Source: Acetobacter fallax (lineage in GTDB: Bacteria > Pseudomonadota > Alphaproteobacteria > Acetobacterales > Acetobacteraceae). From it: 64,000 nt of DNA. The stretch covers positions 31,316 through 95,315 of the forward strand of contig NZ_WOSX01000011.1 in the NCBI RefSeq assembly GCF_011516735.1. The letters run 5' to 3'. Below, one piece after another: positions 38,616 through 47,026 of this stretch (position 1 is its first letter; every line of letters begins with the position of its first letter). The notes beneath the pieces are model-generated. The model had not been told where the DNA came from, made no database searches, and saw only the letters and a list, made by a program, of their open reading frames with translations. The position numbers were made by a program, and so were the translations under genes.

Positions 38616-39185
38616 TCCGTTAATTCTGCCGCTGTCCGGAAAATAGATTTGTCACGTGGATAATTACAGTCACCGGAACCTGTTTCTGGAAGCTATAGTA
38701 ATTCCGAAGCAGTTCTGTAATCACTTACCGATTTCATGGTGAAAATATCTGGTGACTAATGCCAGAGGCTATGAAGACTGACTTGTCGATGAGAGTATCC
38801 GGGCTCTGCCCGGACCCGGCAGGGACCGCAGGCCCCTGCACACGGGTTTGCTGATCATAAAACGGTTTGCAAAGGCGAGCCTTTGCCGGGTTCCAGGGCA
38901 GAGCCCTGCCAGTCCTGCGCCTCCCGGTCCTGCACCGACCAGTCTCACACAGGTCAAAGCCCAGATCCTCTGGTATAAGTCCCTGATGATCTGATTCATA
39001 TGTTCGAGCTGAGATCTGATCGGCTGGTGCTTCATTTCTGCCAGGCGATACTGGTCCCGTCTTTCAGGGCGACACATACTGACATAGGCATCAGGTATCG
39101 GGTGTCAGATACTGAGCATACCCTGATGAAAACGCGAGCGGACTTTCATTATTCCGGAAGCTGGTATGGATTCAGCCGGATGGCG
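38616..39185. other. Non-coding stretch after the GH5 gene
   Basis: About 570 bases with no gene I can support apart from the palindromic repeat at 38801-38906. A minus-strand open frame (39077 to 38769) spans that repeat; its Gly/Pro-rich middle is a translation of the repeat. Confidence 0.4.
38801..38906 (+). repeat. Intergenic palindromic repeat, copy B
   Basis: The left arm (38801-38821, beginning GGGCTCTGCCC) and right arm (38884-38906, ending GGGCAGAGCCC) are nearly perfect inverted complements. Inside is a smaller perfect hairpin, CAAAGGC-GA-GCCTTTG, immediately before the right arm. The first 35 bases match the minus strand of 26243-26370, so it belongs to the same dispersed family. 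It carries no gene and could be a miniature mobile or REP-like element. Confidence 0.6.
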
Positions 39186-39413
39186 CTACGACGAGTTTCC
39201 CGGAAAAGCCCGAAACATACTTCCGGCCTGCTCTCTTTCGAGTCTGAGATGTCCGTCTTTCTCCGAAAGCCGCTTTTTCTGTTTCATAAGCGTCTTCGAG
39301 TTAATCCTGAAGCTACAAGCGCGAACCCTGCCTGGGGTTTCCCATCCCGCCTGAACAAGCTGCTTGCTGCGCTGTGGTGTCGTCGCAGCACCAGGGGGAG
39401 GAACCTGGCTCAT
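39186..39413 (-). CDS. Small ORF of unknown function with strong Shine-Dalgarno
   Basis: A 75-residue frame starting M-S-Q-V-P-P-P-G, preceded by AAGGAG five bases upstream of the ATG at 39413. The protein is basic (K-T-L-M-K-Q-K-K-R-L-S-E-K-D) with no membrane segment or recognised domain. The composition recalls small transposase OrfA fragments, but no family motif is certain. It lies in a region otherwise without genes, close to a palindromic repeat. It may be a remnant of a mobile element or a real small gene; evidence is limited to the ribosome-binding site and open frame. Confidence 0.3.
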   Translation of the reverse strand: MSQVPPPGAATTPQRSKQLVQAGWETPGRVRACSFRINSKTLMKQKKRLSEKDGHLRLEREQAGSMFRAFPGNSS

Positions 39414-39507
39414 AGCGACTCCTTTCACTCACGGGAGTGATCAGGAGACGCTATCAAAGCCCGGAATTAAGCATTTAACCGCCCTTCTTAATCTCTATGG
39501 ACGTGAC

Positions 39508-39642
39508 TCAGTCAGCCACGCGATCAGACAGAACGGTCGCAACCATCAGAAGGCCAACGACAGGCACAAAAGCGAACATGGACAGGGTAGCCAGTGCGCT
39601 AACCGGATTGGCGATGAAGTTAAACGTTTCGTGTATAAGCAT
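39508..39642 (-). CDS. Small single-span membrane protein
   Basis: A 44-residue frame from ATG 39642 beginning M-L-I-H-E-T-F-N-F-I and containing one long hydrophobic stretch (V-S-A-L-A-T-L-S-M-F-A-F-V-P-V-V-G-L-L) before a short charged tail, S-D-R-V-A-D. GGAG lies eight bases before the ATG. A second ATG two codons earlier is too close to it. The open frame extends far upstream in a non-coding-looking sequence, so only this short part is likely translated. One inner-membrane helix is inferred; no family is recognised. Many such small membrane proteins are missed by annotation. Confidence 0.45.
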   Translation of the reverse strand: MLIHETFNFIANPVSALATLSMFAFVPVVGLLMVATVLSDRVAD

Positions 39643-40135
39643 GGTCATAACTCCGAATGAATGTGTTGGTGGGAAGAAGCACGTCCTGATGACATGAAGC
39701 AAGTTTTTCTGTGGGAGATCTGATGTCGAGAATATGCATACTAAGTAGGTGGCTTCAGATATGAGGGTTAAAAAAGGATTTTTCGTCATTTTGTGTGAGT
39801 ACAAGACCGCCATATGTGCCACACAGCATGGCTGACCCCTCATCTGTCGATTATTTTATGGGCATAATTATAAGGCAAATGATTAAAATTATGTCTTTTC
39901 TGACGTCTGTCTGTATGCTCATATTGAAGGCATAAAAATCTGAAATTGCACAATATCGGTGTTCTTGAGGCCCATCACATGTCTGTTATGCCGTGATTAC
40001 CTGGGTGTTGATCGAAATTTGCCTCGTGCAAAGGATTCGCCCGCCTCTTGCAACCGCTGTGGGTTGATCCATATCCTTGTGGTGTGGTCGCCGTAACGGG
40101 GCCGCTTCCCGTCTCGCTCATCAGAGGAGGCTGCA
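39643..40135. other. Intergenic region upstream of hsp20
   Basis: About 490 bases. It contains a candidate heat-shock promoter at 40047-40074 and an AT-rich stretch near 39850-39960. Other open frames here are overlaps in several frames without ribosome-binding sites or family features. No RNA gene was recognised. Confidence 0.4.
40047..40074 (+). promoter_or_regulatory. Candidate sigma-32 (RpoH) promoter of hsp20
   Basis: CTTGCAA (40047-40053) and CCATAT (40069-40074) are separated by about 15 bases, close to the heat-shock consensus CTTGAAA and CCCCAT. It lies about 60 bases before the hsp20 ATG, whose own ribosome-binding site is GAGGAGG. Confidence 0.5.
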
Positions 40136-40621
40136 ATGTCAGGCAGAGTTTTTGGGTCACCGATGTTTCTGGGGTTCGATCATCTCGAAACCATGCTCGA
40201 ACGAGCATCGAAGTCATCAGGTGAAGGCTATCCACCTTATAATATCGAGCAGATCAGTCCATCCGCACTGCGAATTACCCTCGCTGTCGCTGGCTTTACG
40301 ATGGAAGACCTGCAAATCACGCAGGAAGATAATCAGCTGGTTATCCGGGGGCGGCAATCGGATGACCTTCAGGGCCGGGTCTTTCTTCATCGCGGCATCG
40401 CATCACGCCAGTTCCAGAAATCGTTCGTTCTCGCCGAAGGAATCGATATCGGGGGTGCCTGGCTCGATAACGGGTTGCTAAATATCGACCTCTATCGTCC
40501 CGAACCTGAAGTAAGGGTGAGGCGGATCGATATCACCAAAGGAAACGCCACTCGTAAGGTTGCCGAAGAAACGGCGAAACCACCGGCGCCCCGGGTCGTG
40601 CGCAGCATTGGCGACGAATGA
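40136..40621 (+). CDS. Small heat-shock protein, Hsp20/IbpA family
   Basis: A cytoplasmic ATP-independent chaperone that holds unfolded proteins. The 161-residue product has a short N-terminus with F-D-H-L-E, an alpha-crystallin domain from about residue 35 (Y-P-P-Y-N-I-E, I-T-L-A-V-A-G-F, L-V-I-R-G-R-Q) and the L-x-N-G-L-L-x-I-D-L motif near 120, then a Lys/Arg tail. The gene has a strong GAGGAGG site and a probable sigma-32 promoter. A DUF1150 gene follows on the same strand 66 bases downstream, a pairing known in alphaproteobacteria. Confidence 0.93.
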   Translation: MSGRVFGSPMFLGFDHLETMLERASKSSGEGYPPYNIEQISPSALRITLAVAGFTMEDLQITQEDNQLVIRGRQSDDLQGRVFLHRGIASRQFQKSFVLAEGIDIGGAWLDNGLLNIDLYRPEPEVRVRRIDITKGNATRKVAEETAKPPAPRVVRSIGDE

Positions 40622-40687
40622 TCACGGCCAGTCAGAAGACAGAATCTTATTCCATTGAACCTGACGCTGATAAGCGCGGGGGGAACA

Positions 40688-40957
40688 ATGCAGGGAAACG
40701 TGTCAAATCAGATTAATATAGCCGCACAGGAAGCCGACAAATCTTCCGGTGCTATCGATATTCGTAATCTGACGGATGATCAGTTTCTGACACTCGGATT
40801 ACCTACTCTGGTTTATGTCCGAAAAGGAATGAATGAGGGACGTGATGTGTTCGCCATTCATGCCGCGAACGGACAGATGATGGGCATAGCGGAAGATCCT
40901 GAAACAGTCTTTTCCGCTATCACTGAGCATCAGATGGTGGCCATGACCATCCATTAA
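40688..40957 (+). CDS. DUF1150 family protein
   Basis: An 89-residue acidic protein matching DUF1150, whose members often lie beside hsp20 in alphaproteobacteria. Features are I-D-I-R-N-L-T-D-D-Q-F-L-T-L-G, Y-V-R-K-G, and F-A-I-H-A-A-N-G. ATG 40688 is chosen for the G-rich site just before it; an in-frame ATG 11 codons earlier is less likely. Likely cotranscribed with hsp20. The function is unknown; a role with the heat-shock response is inferred from neighbourhood only. Confidence 0.82.
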   Translation: MQGNVSNQINIAAQEADKSSGAIDIRNLTDDQFLTLGLPTLVYVRKGMNEGRDVFAIHAANGQMMGIAEDPETVFSAITEHQMVAMTIH

Positions 40958-40962
40958 AGGGC

Positions 40963-40991
40963 GCAGGCGCTGCCAGTGAGGCAGCGCCTGC
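40963..40991. terminator. Hairpin between DUF1150 gene and hpf
   Basis: A perfect 12-bp stem (GCAGGCGCTGCC 40963-40974, GGCAGCGCCTGC 40980-40991) with a five-base loop, between two converging genes. The T-run is poor, so it may serve as a bidirectional terminator of moderate strength. Confidence 0.6.
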
Positions 40992-41011
40992 TTCCGTGAT
41001 GACCGTTCACG

Positions 41012-41599
41012 TTACGCAGATCCGGGATCGACCCACCCGATATTTCCGTCGTCACGTCGATAGACGATGTTGATTTGTCTGTTGACGCTGTTGCGGAAGA
41101 CGAGAAGACTTCGATCCGCCAGATCAAGACGCATGACCGCTTCGCTCACGCTCAGAAGCGCTATCTCGGTTGCCTGTTCGGCGATAATCGTTGCGTAAGG
41201 CCCTTCCGCGTTTTCGTCTGTGGCAGCGATCGCGGGTTGAGGGTCAAGCGGCTGGAGAACATATGTGCGTCCGATTTCAGGACCAGGATGACGTTCGCTT
41301 GCCCGGGAATGTGACCGGACCCGACGACGGTATCGACGGAGTCTGCGGGCGATATGCTCGGCGGCATCATCGAAAGCTGTTGGCGCATCGGCGGCTTCAC
41401 CTTCTCCCCGAAGGGTCAGTCCGCGGGCTGCATGAACATTGATATCACAGGTGAAGAATGACCGGGCGCGACTGAAGGTGACATCAGCCTCCATTGCCTG
41501 ATCAAAATAGCGATCAGCAATAGTTCCAAGATGTAGTGTCACCCTGTGTTTGAGGGCGTCAGACAGGTCAATCTGTTTGCCGGAAACGTGGATGTGCAT
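41012..41599 (-). CDS. hpf: Ribosome hibernation promoting factor, long form
   Basis: HPF binds the 30S subunit and pairs 70S ribosomes into inactive dimers when growth slows. The 195-residue product is the long form: an N-terminal S30AE domain (M-H-I-H-V-S-G-K-Q-I-D-L, with D-V-T-F-S-R-A) and a C-terminal dimerisation domain with V-F-R-N-S-V-N-R-Q-I-N-I-V-Y-R-R-D-D-G near the end. It is the last gene of the rpoN-lpt run, the usual alphaproteobacterial order. Confidence 0.93.
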   Translation of the reverse strand: MHIHVSGKQIDLSDALKHRVTLHLGTIADRYFDQAMEADVTFSRARSFFTCDINVHAARGLTLRGEGEAADAPTAFDDAAEHIARRLRRYRRRVRSHSRASERHPGPEIGRTYVLQPLDPQPAIAATDENAEGPYATIIAEQATEIALLSVSEAVMRLDLADRSLLVFRNSVNRQINIVYRRDDGNIGWVDPGSA

Positions 41600-41662
41600 T
41601 CTGACAGGCTCCTTTCTTTGAGGAAACCGGTCGCCATTGACTCCTGGTGGCGTAGCACGCCA

Positions 41663-43162
41663 TCAGGCTGAGGCGGCTTTCTCCCGTTTTCGCTGCACAG
41701 AACTCGCGATGTGCAGCGTGTCACGGTATTTGGCCACGGTTCTGCGGGCGATGTCTATTCCTTCTTTGCGAAGCCTTCGCATGATGTCATCATCTGACAG
41801 GATGGAACCCCTTGTTTCAGCATCGACCATTTTGCGAATTTTGAAACGAATAGCTTCAGCGCTATGATTTTCGCTGCCATGCATGTTTCTTACGGCAGTT
41901 GTGAAAAAATATTTCAGTTCAAAAACTCCTCGCGGGGTAGCGATGTATTTGCCTGATGTGACCCGGCTCACTGTGCTTTCATGAAGGCCTGTAGTGGCGG
42001 CAATGTCTCTCAGTGTCAGCGGGCGAAGCCCCGGAACGCCACGCTCCGTAAAATCATGCTGATGTCTCATGATTTCGGATGAAACCTGCCAGAGCGTCCG
42101 TCCGCGCTGATCCAGAGCCCGTATCAGCCCGCTTGCCTGCGAAAGCTGTGTCTGAACAAACGCGCGGTCATCTTTCTGCCCGAGCATTGCAACACAGGCC
42201 TGCAATCCGTTGTCCAGACGCAGACGTGGCATGGCATCCGTGTTGAGTTCAACGCGCCATAGTCCATCTGCTGAACGCCGAAAGATCACATCAGGCACGA
42301 CCGTGCTCACAGCGCAGAGATCCGGCTCAAAACCTGGTTTCGGATCAAGCCGTCGCAGTTCGGCGAGCATATCCGCGAAATCATCTTCATCGACATCGCA
42401 GAGCGCGCGCAGCTTTGAATAATGCCGTCCGGCTATGAGGTCGAGATGATCAAGCAGCGTTGATATCGCCGGATCGAAACGGTTTTGTGCTGTAAGCTGC
42501 GCCGCAAGACATTCTTTCAGCGAGCACGCGAAAAGCCCGATCGGTTCGAACGTGGTCATCATCAGCGTACGGACAATTTCGACCTCTTCCGTCGAAACCG
42601 CGAGAATCGCCGCTATTTCACCAGGCGCACAATCCAGTCGTCCCGCCAGATCGAGCCGGGCGATCAGACATGCCCCTATGAGGCGCTGCCGGTGACTGAG
42701 ATGCGGTGTCATCCGCAGCTGTGCGCTGAGCCTTTCATGCAGTGGAGGCTGGCCTGTGGCAGCATGATTGTCTTCCTGCCCTTCCCACAGGATTGCAGTG
42801 CCTTTGCGGCGGTCAAAGGGCGCGCCATCAGTGTTGTAGCCATCATCAAATCCACCGCTACGGGCTTCAGCAGCGTAGTCCGTGTCGAGCGGAGCATCGT
42901 CCGGTCCAGGGAGATTTCCACTGTCCGGAAGTGCAGAGGCAGGAAGGGGTGTTTCCGGGATGCTTTGATCGGGGGAAGTGGCCTCCGGAGGCAGGTCTTC
43001 CGTCTGGCCGGCTACCAGAAGCGGGTTCCGTTGTAGTTCCTCCTCGACAAGCGCCGCTACCTCGATGCCGCTCATCTGCATGATATTAATCGCCAGACGC
43101 AATTGCGGCGTCATGACGAGATTATGTGTCTGTCTGAGCTGGAACCCGGGTGCTATCGCCAT
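41663..43162 (-). CDS. rpoN: RNA polymerase sigma-54 factor
   Basis: Sigma-54 directs RNA polymerase to -24/-12 promoters and needs activator ATPases. The 499-residue product has the N-terminal glutamine/leucine region I (F-Q-L-R-Q-T-H-N-L-V-M-T-P-Q-L), an acidic region II, the core-binding part, the helix-turn-helix (T-G-L-H-E-S-T-V-S-R-V) and the RpoN box A-R-R-T-V-A-K-Y-R near the end. All elements are intact. It lies between lptB and hpf, an order conserved in alphaproteobacteria. Its GTG/ATG context has only nine bases to the lptB stop. Confidence 0.96.
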   Translation of the reverse strand: MAIAPGFQLRQTHNLVMTPQLRLAINIMQMSGIEVAALVEEELQRNPLLVAGQTEDLPPEATSPDQSIPETPLPASALPDSGNLPGPDDAPLDTDYAAEARSGGFDDGYNTDGAPFDRRKGTAILWEGQEDNHAATGQPPLHERLSAQLRMTPHLSHRQRLIGACLIARLDLAGRLDCAPGEIAAILAVSTEEVEIVRTLMMTTFEPIGLFACSLKECLAAQLTAQNRFDPAISTLLDHLDLIAGRHYSKLRALCDVDEDDFADMLAELRRLDPKPGFEPDLCAVSTVVPDVIFRRSADGLWRVELNTDAMPRLRLDNGLQACVAMLGQKDDRAFVQTQLSQASGLIRALDQRGRTLWQVSSEIMRHQHDFTERGVPGLRPLTLRDIAATTGLHESTVSRVTSGKYIATPRGVFELKYFFTTAVRNMHGSENHSAEAIRFKIRKMVDAETRGSILSDDDIMRRLRKEGIDIARRTVAKYRDTLHIASSVQRKREKAASA

Positions 43163-43171
43163 AGGGCGATA

Positions 43172-43972
43172 TTAGATTTTAAAAGTTTCTCCCAGGTACA
43201 CACGACGCACATCTTCGTTTGCGACGATCTCCGCCGGCACACCCTGCATCAGCACCTGACCACCATGCATGATATAGGCGCGATCAATCACTTCCAGCGT
43301 TTCCCGGACGTTGTGGTCGGTGATCAGAACACCAATCCCGCGATCCTTCAGATGCGATACCAGATCACGGATTTCTCCGACCGCGATCGGATCAATGCCC
43401 GCCAGCGGTTCGTCAAGCAGGATATAGTGCGGCTGGCTGGCCAGAGCACGGGCAATCTCAAGACGCCGGCGCTCGCCGCCGGACAAGGCGAGAGAAGGCG
43501 AGCGGCGCAGATGTGAGATGCCGAACTCGCCGAGCAGCCCGTCCAGCATGGCGTCCCGCTTGTCCGGGTCCGGCTCAACCACTTCCAGCGCCGCCATAAT
43601 ATTCTGTTCGACATTCAGTCCGCGAAAGATGCTGGCTTCCTGGGGCAGATAGCCGATCCCAAGCCGGGCACGCCGATACATCGGAAGACGCGTGATGTCG
43701 GCGCCATCCAGCGTGATCGTTCCGGTATCAGGCTGCACAAGACCGACGATCATATAAAAGCTGGTTGTCTTCCCGGCGCCATTAGGGCCCAGCAGACCAA
43801 CAGCCTCGCCGCGATGCACTTCAATCGAGACGTTCTTCACGACCTCGCGTTTTTTGTAGGATTTTCCAATCCCGTCCGCGAAAAGGCCGTGTTTCCGGTC
43901 CCGGAGAACGGTGTGGCCGGTTCCGGCCGGATCGATGATCACGTCTTCAGTAATGTCTTCAAATTCAGTCAT
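43172..43972 (-). CDS. lptB: LPS export ABC transporter ATP-binding protein LptB
   Basis: LptB is the cytoplasmic ATPase of the LptB2FG complex that extracts lipopolysaccharide from the inner membrane. The 266-residue product has Walker A G-P-N-G-A-G-K-T-T, Q-loop L-P-Q-E-A-S-I-F, signature L-S-G-G-E-R-R-R-L, Walker B Y-I-L-L-D-E-P-L-A-G-I-D-P and H-loop I-T-D-H-N-V. There is an N-terminal extension of about 25 residues beyond E. coli LptB. It follows lptA by two bases, in operon with lptC and kdsD upstream and rpoN downstream. Confidence 0.96.
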   Translation of the reverse strand: MTEFEDITEDVIIDPAGTGHTVLRDRKHGLFADGIGKSYKKREVVKNVSIEVHRGEAVGLLGPNGAGKTTSFYMIVGLVQPDTGTITLDGADITRLPMYRRARLGIGYLPQEASIFRGLNVEQNIMAALEVVEPDPDKRDAMLDGLLGEFGISHLRRSPSLALSGGERRRLEIARALASQPHYILLDEPLAGIDPIAVGEIRDLVSHLKDRGIGVLITDHNVRETLEVIDRAYIMHGGQVLMQGVPAEIVANEDVRRVYLGETFKI

Positions 43973-43974
43973 GG

Positions 43975-45105
43975 TCAGTGGCCACCACTGCTGCTGCCAT
44001 CATTGTTCGGCACGACAAGTCCGCTGACACGTGCACCCGGACGCTCCGTCATCGTGGCGATTCCAGTGTGCATGTTGATGATTGCCGCCGATCCCTGAAG
44101 CTGGTTCTGGCCACGGGTGATGTGGACAGTGCCAACAATCCGGGCAATGCCGGTATCGGGAACATACACACCCCGATCACCCGTCACGACTTCTGTCTGC
44201 GTCCGAACCCAGACATGACCAAACGCATTAACCTTCTCCAGCTTGCCTGAGCCATTCGCCATCGGATCACCTCCGGGTTTCGGCGCCGGTACGGCTGCAT
44301 CGGCGACCGGCTTTTTGTCCGCCGGAGCACTGTAGCCGACCAGCACATCGGCCCGGATCTGTTTACCTTCATTGGTGGTCACCGTCGCATCGCCACGACC
44401 GATGGAAATCCGCGTATCCGAGTAATATTCCATCGAATCGCGGGATGTCAGAACATCCTGCGGCGTGGTCAGCTTCAGCGCATGGCCGGTCATGACCAGT
44501 GTGGCCTTGTCAATGTCGTAAACGGCTTTATCGCCCCATGCCTGATCGGTCTGCGTGAAGATATGGACGTGCCCGATAGCTTCCAGCCTGTAAATTTCGT
44601 TTGACCCGGAACTGTCCATGCCACCAGCCTGAGCGCCTGCCGGGCTCCCCGCAGCTGGCGCGGCTCCACTATCAGGCGATGTGTTGCCAGTGCCAGACGG
44701 CGGAGCCGTGGGAGGAGCAGATGGAGGAGCGCTGGCCGCTACTTCTTTATGCTCTGATGGTTCTGATGCAGGCGTAATCGGATTGACAGCGTCGGGCGTC
44801 GCGGTTTTTTTCCGGTAATAGGCAATCAGGCGATCTGCGGTAACAGTCACATCGCCACGGACTGCCTGAGCCTGATCATATGCCGTGACCTTCTGGGCAT
44901 TCTGATCCCAGTCGAATCCACCGACAGCAGTCACGGTGATCTGGCCACCATGCGACAGATCAATCGCCTGCGCGCCAGCTTCCCGGACAGGAAGTGTCAG
45001 CGCAATGAGCACCGAAGCCGTACCGGACAGAACCCGGAATGAAGCTCCGGAGAGTGCGCGGATTCCGGCCTGCGGCGTCCGGGAAGCAAAGGAAAGGAGC
45101 ACCAT
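43975..45105 (-). CDS. lptA: LPS transport periplasmic protein LptA (OstA)
   Basis: LptA forms the periplasmic bridge that carries lipopolysaccharide to the outer membrane. The 376-residue product has a signal-like hydrophobic N-terminus ending near residue 45 (R-E-A-G-A-Q-A) and two OstA-like beta-jellyroll stretches (I-T-V-T-A-V-G-G-F-D-W-D and H-V-W-V-R-T-Q-T-E-V-V-T). They flank a Pro/Ala/Ser-rich insert of about 60 residues and the conserved A-Y-Y-x-x-K segment. It is longer than E. coli LptA because of this insert, which is usual for acetic acid bacteria as far as I recall. Its end is two bases from the lptB start, and its start is adjacent to lptC. Confidence 0.88.
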   Translation of the reverse strand: MVLLSFASRTPQAGIRALSGASFRVLSGTASVLIALTLPVREAGAQAIDLSHGGQITVTAVGGFDWDQNAQKVTAYDQAQAVRGDVTVTADRLIAYYRKKTATPDAVNPITPASEPSEHKEVAASAPPSAPPTAPPSGTGNTSPDSGAAPAAGSPAGAQAGGMDSSGSNEIYRLEAIGHVHIFTQTDQAWGDKAVYDIDKATLVMTGHALKLTTPQDVLTSRDSMEYYSDTRISIGRGDATVTTNEGKQIRADVLVGYSAPADKKPVADAAVPAPKPGGDPMANGSGKLEKVNAFGHVWVRTQTEVVTGDRGVYVPDTGIARIVGTVHITRGQNQLQGSAAIINMHTGIATMTERPGARVSGLVVPNNDGSSSGGH

Positions 45106-45885
45106 TCAACTGGCCTTGTCGTGCGAGCCGCTGCGGTCATCATTCAGGATCATCCGTCCCGGACCGCGAAACTGAGCAATACCATCGTGTTCTGCGAGGA
45201 AATAGCCTTTGGCATCCAGAACACCAAACGGTCCTTCCACATGCACCCAGTCATCGGAGGCAACAACGCCTTCATGCATATCGATGTCAGCTAACGGACC
45301 GCGCATCATAAGTCCATCATCGCGGTAGAGTGTGACTTCCTTCGTGAGATCCAGAATTTGCTCATGCTGCATGTAAACGCCGTTTTCCGATTGCAGATAG
45401 AGCCACTGGCCACTCTGGGTCAGCGTATCGGCTGCCGGCGAGACCAGATCAATCCGGTCCTGATCGATCTGATGGGCGGTCTTCGCCGTGATCATGAAAG
45501 GCCTTCCATGAGTATCGACGCTGCGATAGATCGCGCCTTCCAGATTACCGCTTTCCAGTTTCAGCCGGGTAGCTTCTGTCAATGCTGTGTGGCTCGCATG
45601 CATCATCCGGTCGATCTCCGGCCAGACAGCGATCGAGCTGAGTAGCAGAAGAGCGAGGCCCGGCAGTACCCATTTTGCCCAGCGCAGCATCGTCTGGCGA
45701 CGAGCCAGTTCGGCAGCGCCAGGTGCGCGGCGGGACGTAACCGCTGCCGCTTCGATGATCGTTCGCTGGCGGCGGATTGTCTCATCGGAACGACTGAAAT
45801 CCTGTCTCTGAACACGCGCAGCATGCTCCGGGGGGGACGGGGCGCGGTCTTCCTCTGCCCGGTCTTCCGGTGTGTCGGTCATCAC
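45106..45885 (-). CDS. lptC: LPS export protein LptC
   Basis: LptC is a bitopic inner-membrane protein that links LptB2FG with LptA. The 259-residue product has a charged cytoplasmic N-terminus of about 65 residues, one membrane helix (W-V-L-P-G-L-A-L-L-L-L-S-S-I-A-V-W), and a periplasmic jellyroll domain with a G-A-I-Y-R-S-V-D-T-H segment. The long N-terminus exceeds that of E. coli. The start overlaps the kdsD stop by four bases and the stop abuts lptA, so the four genes form one transcript. Identity rests partly on position, as LptC sequences diverge strongly. Confidence 0.87.
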   Translation of the reverse strand: MMTDTPEDRAEEDRAPSPPEHAARVQRQDFSRSDETIRRQRTIIEAAAVTSRRAPGAAELARRQTMLRWAKWVLPGLALLLLSSIAVWPEIDRMMHASHTALTEATRLKLESGNLEGAIYRSVDTHGRPFMITAKTAHQIDQDRIDLVSPAADTLTQSGQWLYLQSENGVYMQHEQILDLTKEVTLYRDDGLMMRGPLADIDMHEGVVASDDWVHVEGPFGVLDAKGYFLAEHDGIAQFRGPGRMILNDDRSGSHDKAS

Positions 45886-46961
45886 GCAACGCCCGCCCGA
45901 AGAAGGTCATGCACATGAACAACACCGATCACGTGCTTCTCTGTATCCAGAACAAAGAGTGAGGTAATCGGTTTCGGCCGGTCGTTCATCAGACGCAGCG
46001 CTTCGGCGCCCAGAACAGCGGCTCCGACAGTCAGCGGCGAGCAGTTCATCACCTCGCTGGCACAGGTGCGGCCAAGATCGCGGTCGAGCGCAGCACGCAG
46101 ATCGCCATCCGTGATGATGCCGGCAAGTCCGCCGTCTGAATCGACGACAGCCACGCAGCCCAGCGCTTTGCGAGTGATTTCGACAATCACATCCCGCAGC
46201 ACTGTTGACGGCAGAACGGTCGGAACCGCGTCCCCGGTGCGCATCAGATCCCGGACCGTTCGCAGCTTTGCCCCAAGTCTGCCACCCGGATGAAAGACAC
46301 CGAAATCTCCGGCAGTGAAACCCCGGCGCTCCATCAGTGACACAGCAAGCGCGTCTCCGAGAGCAAGTTGCATGATGCTGCTCGTGGTCGGAGCCAGTCC
46401 CATCGGGCAGGCTTCAGGCATGGCAGGGGTCAGCAGCACAATATCCGCCGCCTCGGCGAGAGCCGATGACTCACAGGCCGTGACCGCAAAAAGTGGCAGA
46501 CCGTAGCGACGACTATGCGCCACAATATCAGCCAGTTCGGACGATTCACCCGAATTGGACAATGCCAGGACAGCATCCCCGGCCGCAAGCATCCCCAGGT
46601 CGCCATGAGATGCCTCCACCGGATGCACGAAGATAGCCGGAGTGCCGGTCGAGCTGAGTGTGGCCTGAATTTTTCGGCCGATATGACCTGATTTGCCTAT
46701 TCCGGTGACAACGACGCGTCCCTCAAGCCGGGCAATGACATCGACCGCACGGGCAAACGCAGCACCCAGACCGTGCGTGTCAGCCATGGCGCGGTCCAGC
46801 GCGCTCAGACCAGCGACTTCAGTCGTGAGCACGGCCCGCGCCGCAGCGACAGGATCCCGACCGGGTGCTTCAGTTCTGCGAGGCGGGTTTGCCGTGTCGT
46901 GTCCGGTCTGTAAAATGGCGACTGGTCGCGCAGGTGGCCCGGATGGATCGGGATAACTCAT
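45882..46961 (-). CDS. kdsD: Arabinose-5-phosphate isomerase (KdsD/KpsF)
   Basis: This enzyme interconverts ribulose 5-phosphate and arabinose 5-phosphate, the first step toward Kdo of lipopolysaccharide. The product of about 359 residues has an SIS domain (V-T-G-I-G-K-S-G-H-I-G-R-K, then A-L-S-N-S-G-E-S-S-E-L and S-I-M-Q-L-A-L-G-D-A) followed by two CBS domains (about residues 230-355, with G-I-I-T-D-G-D-L-R). The start is ATG 46961 at M-S-Y-P-D-P; a longer frame to 47024 exists. It is followed by lptC, giving a Kdo/LPS-export group. rnd ends 65 bases upstream. Confidence 0.93.
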   Translation of the reverse strand: MSYPDPSGPPARPVAILQTGHDTANPPRRTEAPGRDPVAAARAVLTTEVAGLSALDRAMADTHGLGAAFARAVDVIARLEGRVVVTGIGKSGHIGRKIQATLSSTGTPAIFVHPVEASHGDLGMLAAGDAVLALSNSGESSELADIVAHSRRYGLPLFAVTACESSALAEAADIVLLTPAMPEACPMGLAPTTSSIMQLALGDALAVSLMERRGFTAGDFGVFHPGGRLGAKLRTVRDLMRTGDAVPTVLPSTVLRDVIVEITRKALGCVAVVDSDGGLAGIITDGDLRAALDRDLGRTCASEVMNCSPLTVGAAVLGAEALRLMNDRPKPITSLFVLDTEKHVIGVVHVHDLLRAGVA

Positions 46962-47026
46962 GCAGGTCTCTATCGTCCCTCGGGACGTGCCGGTCAATCG
47001 CGTCCGTCCGGAGCTATGCGACACAT

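Noticed and set aside
38769..39077. Minus-strand frame rich in Gly and Pro
   Set aside because: Much of it is a translation of the palindromic repeat at 38801-38906; unlikely to be a gene.
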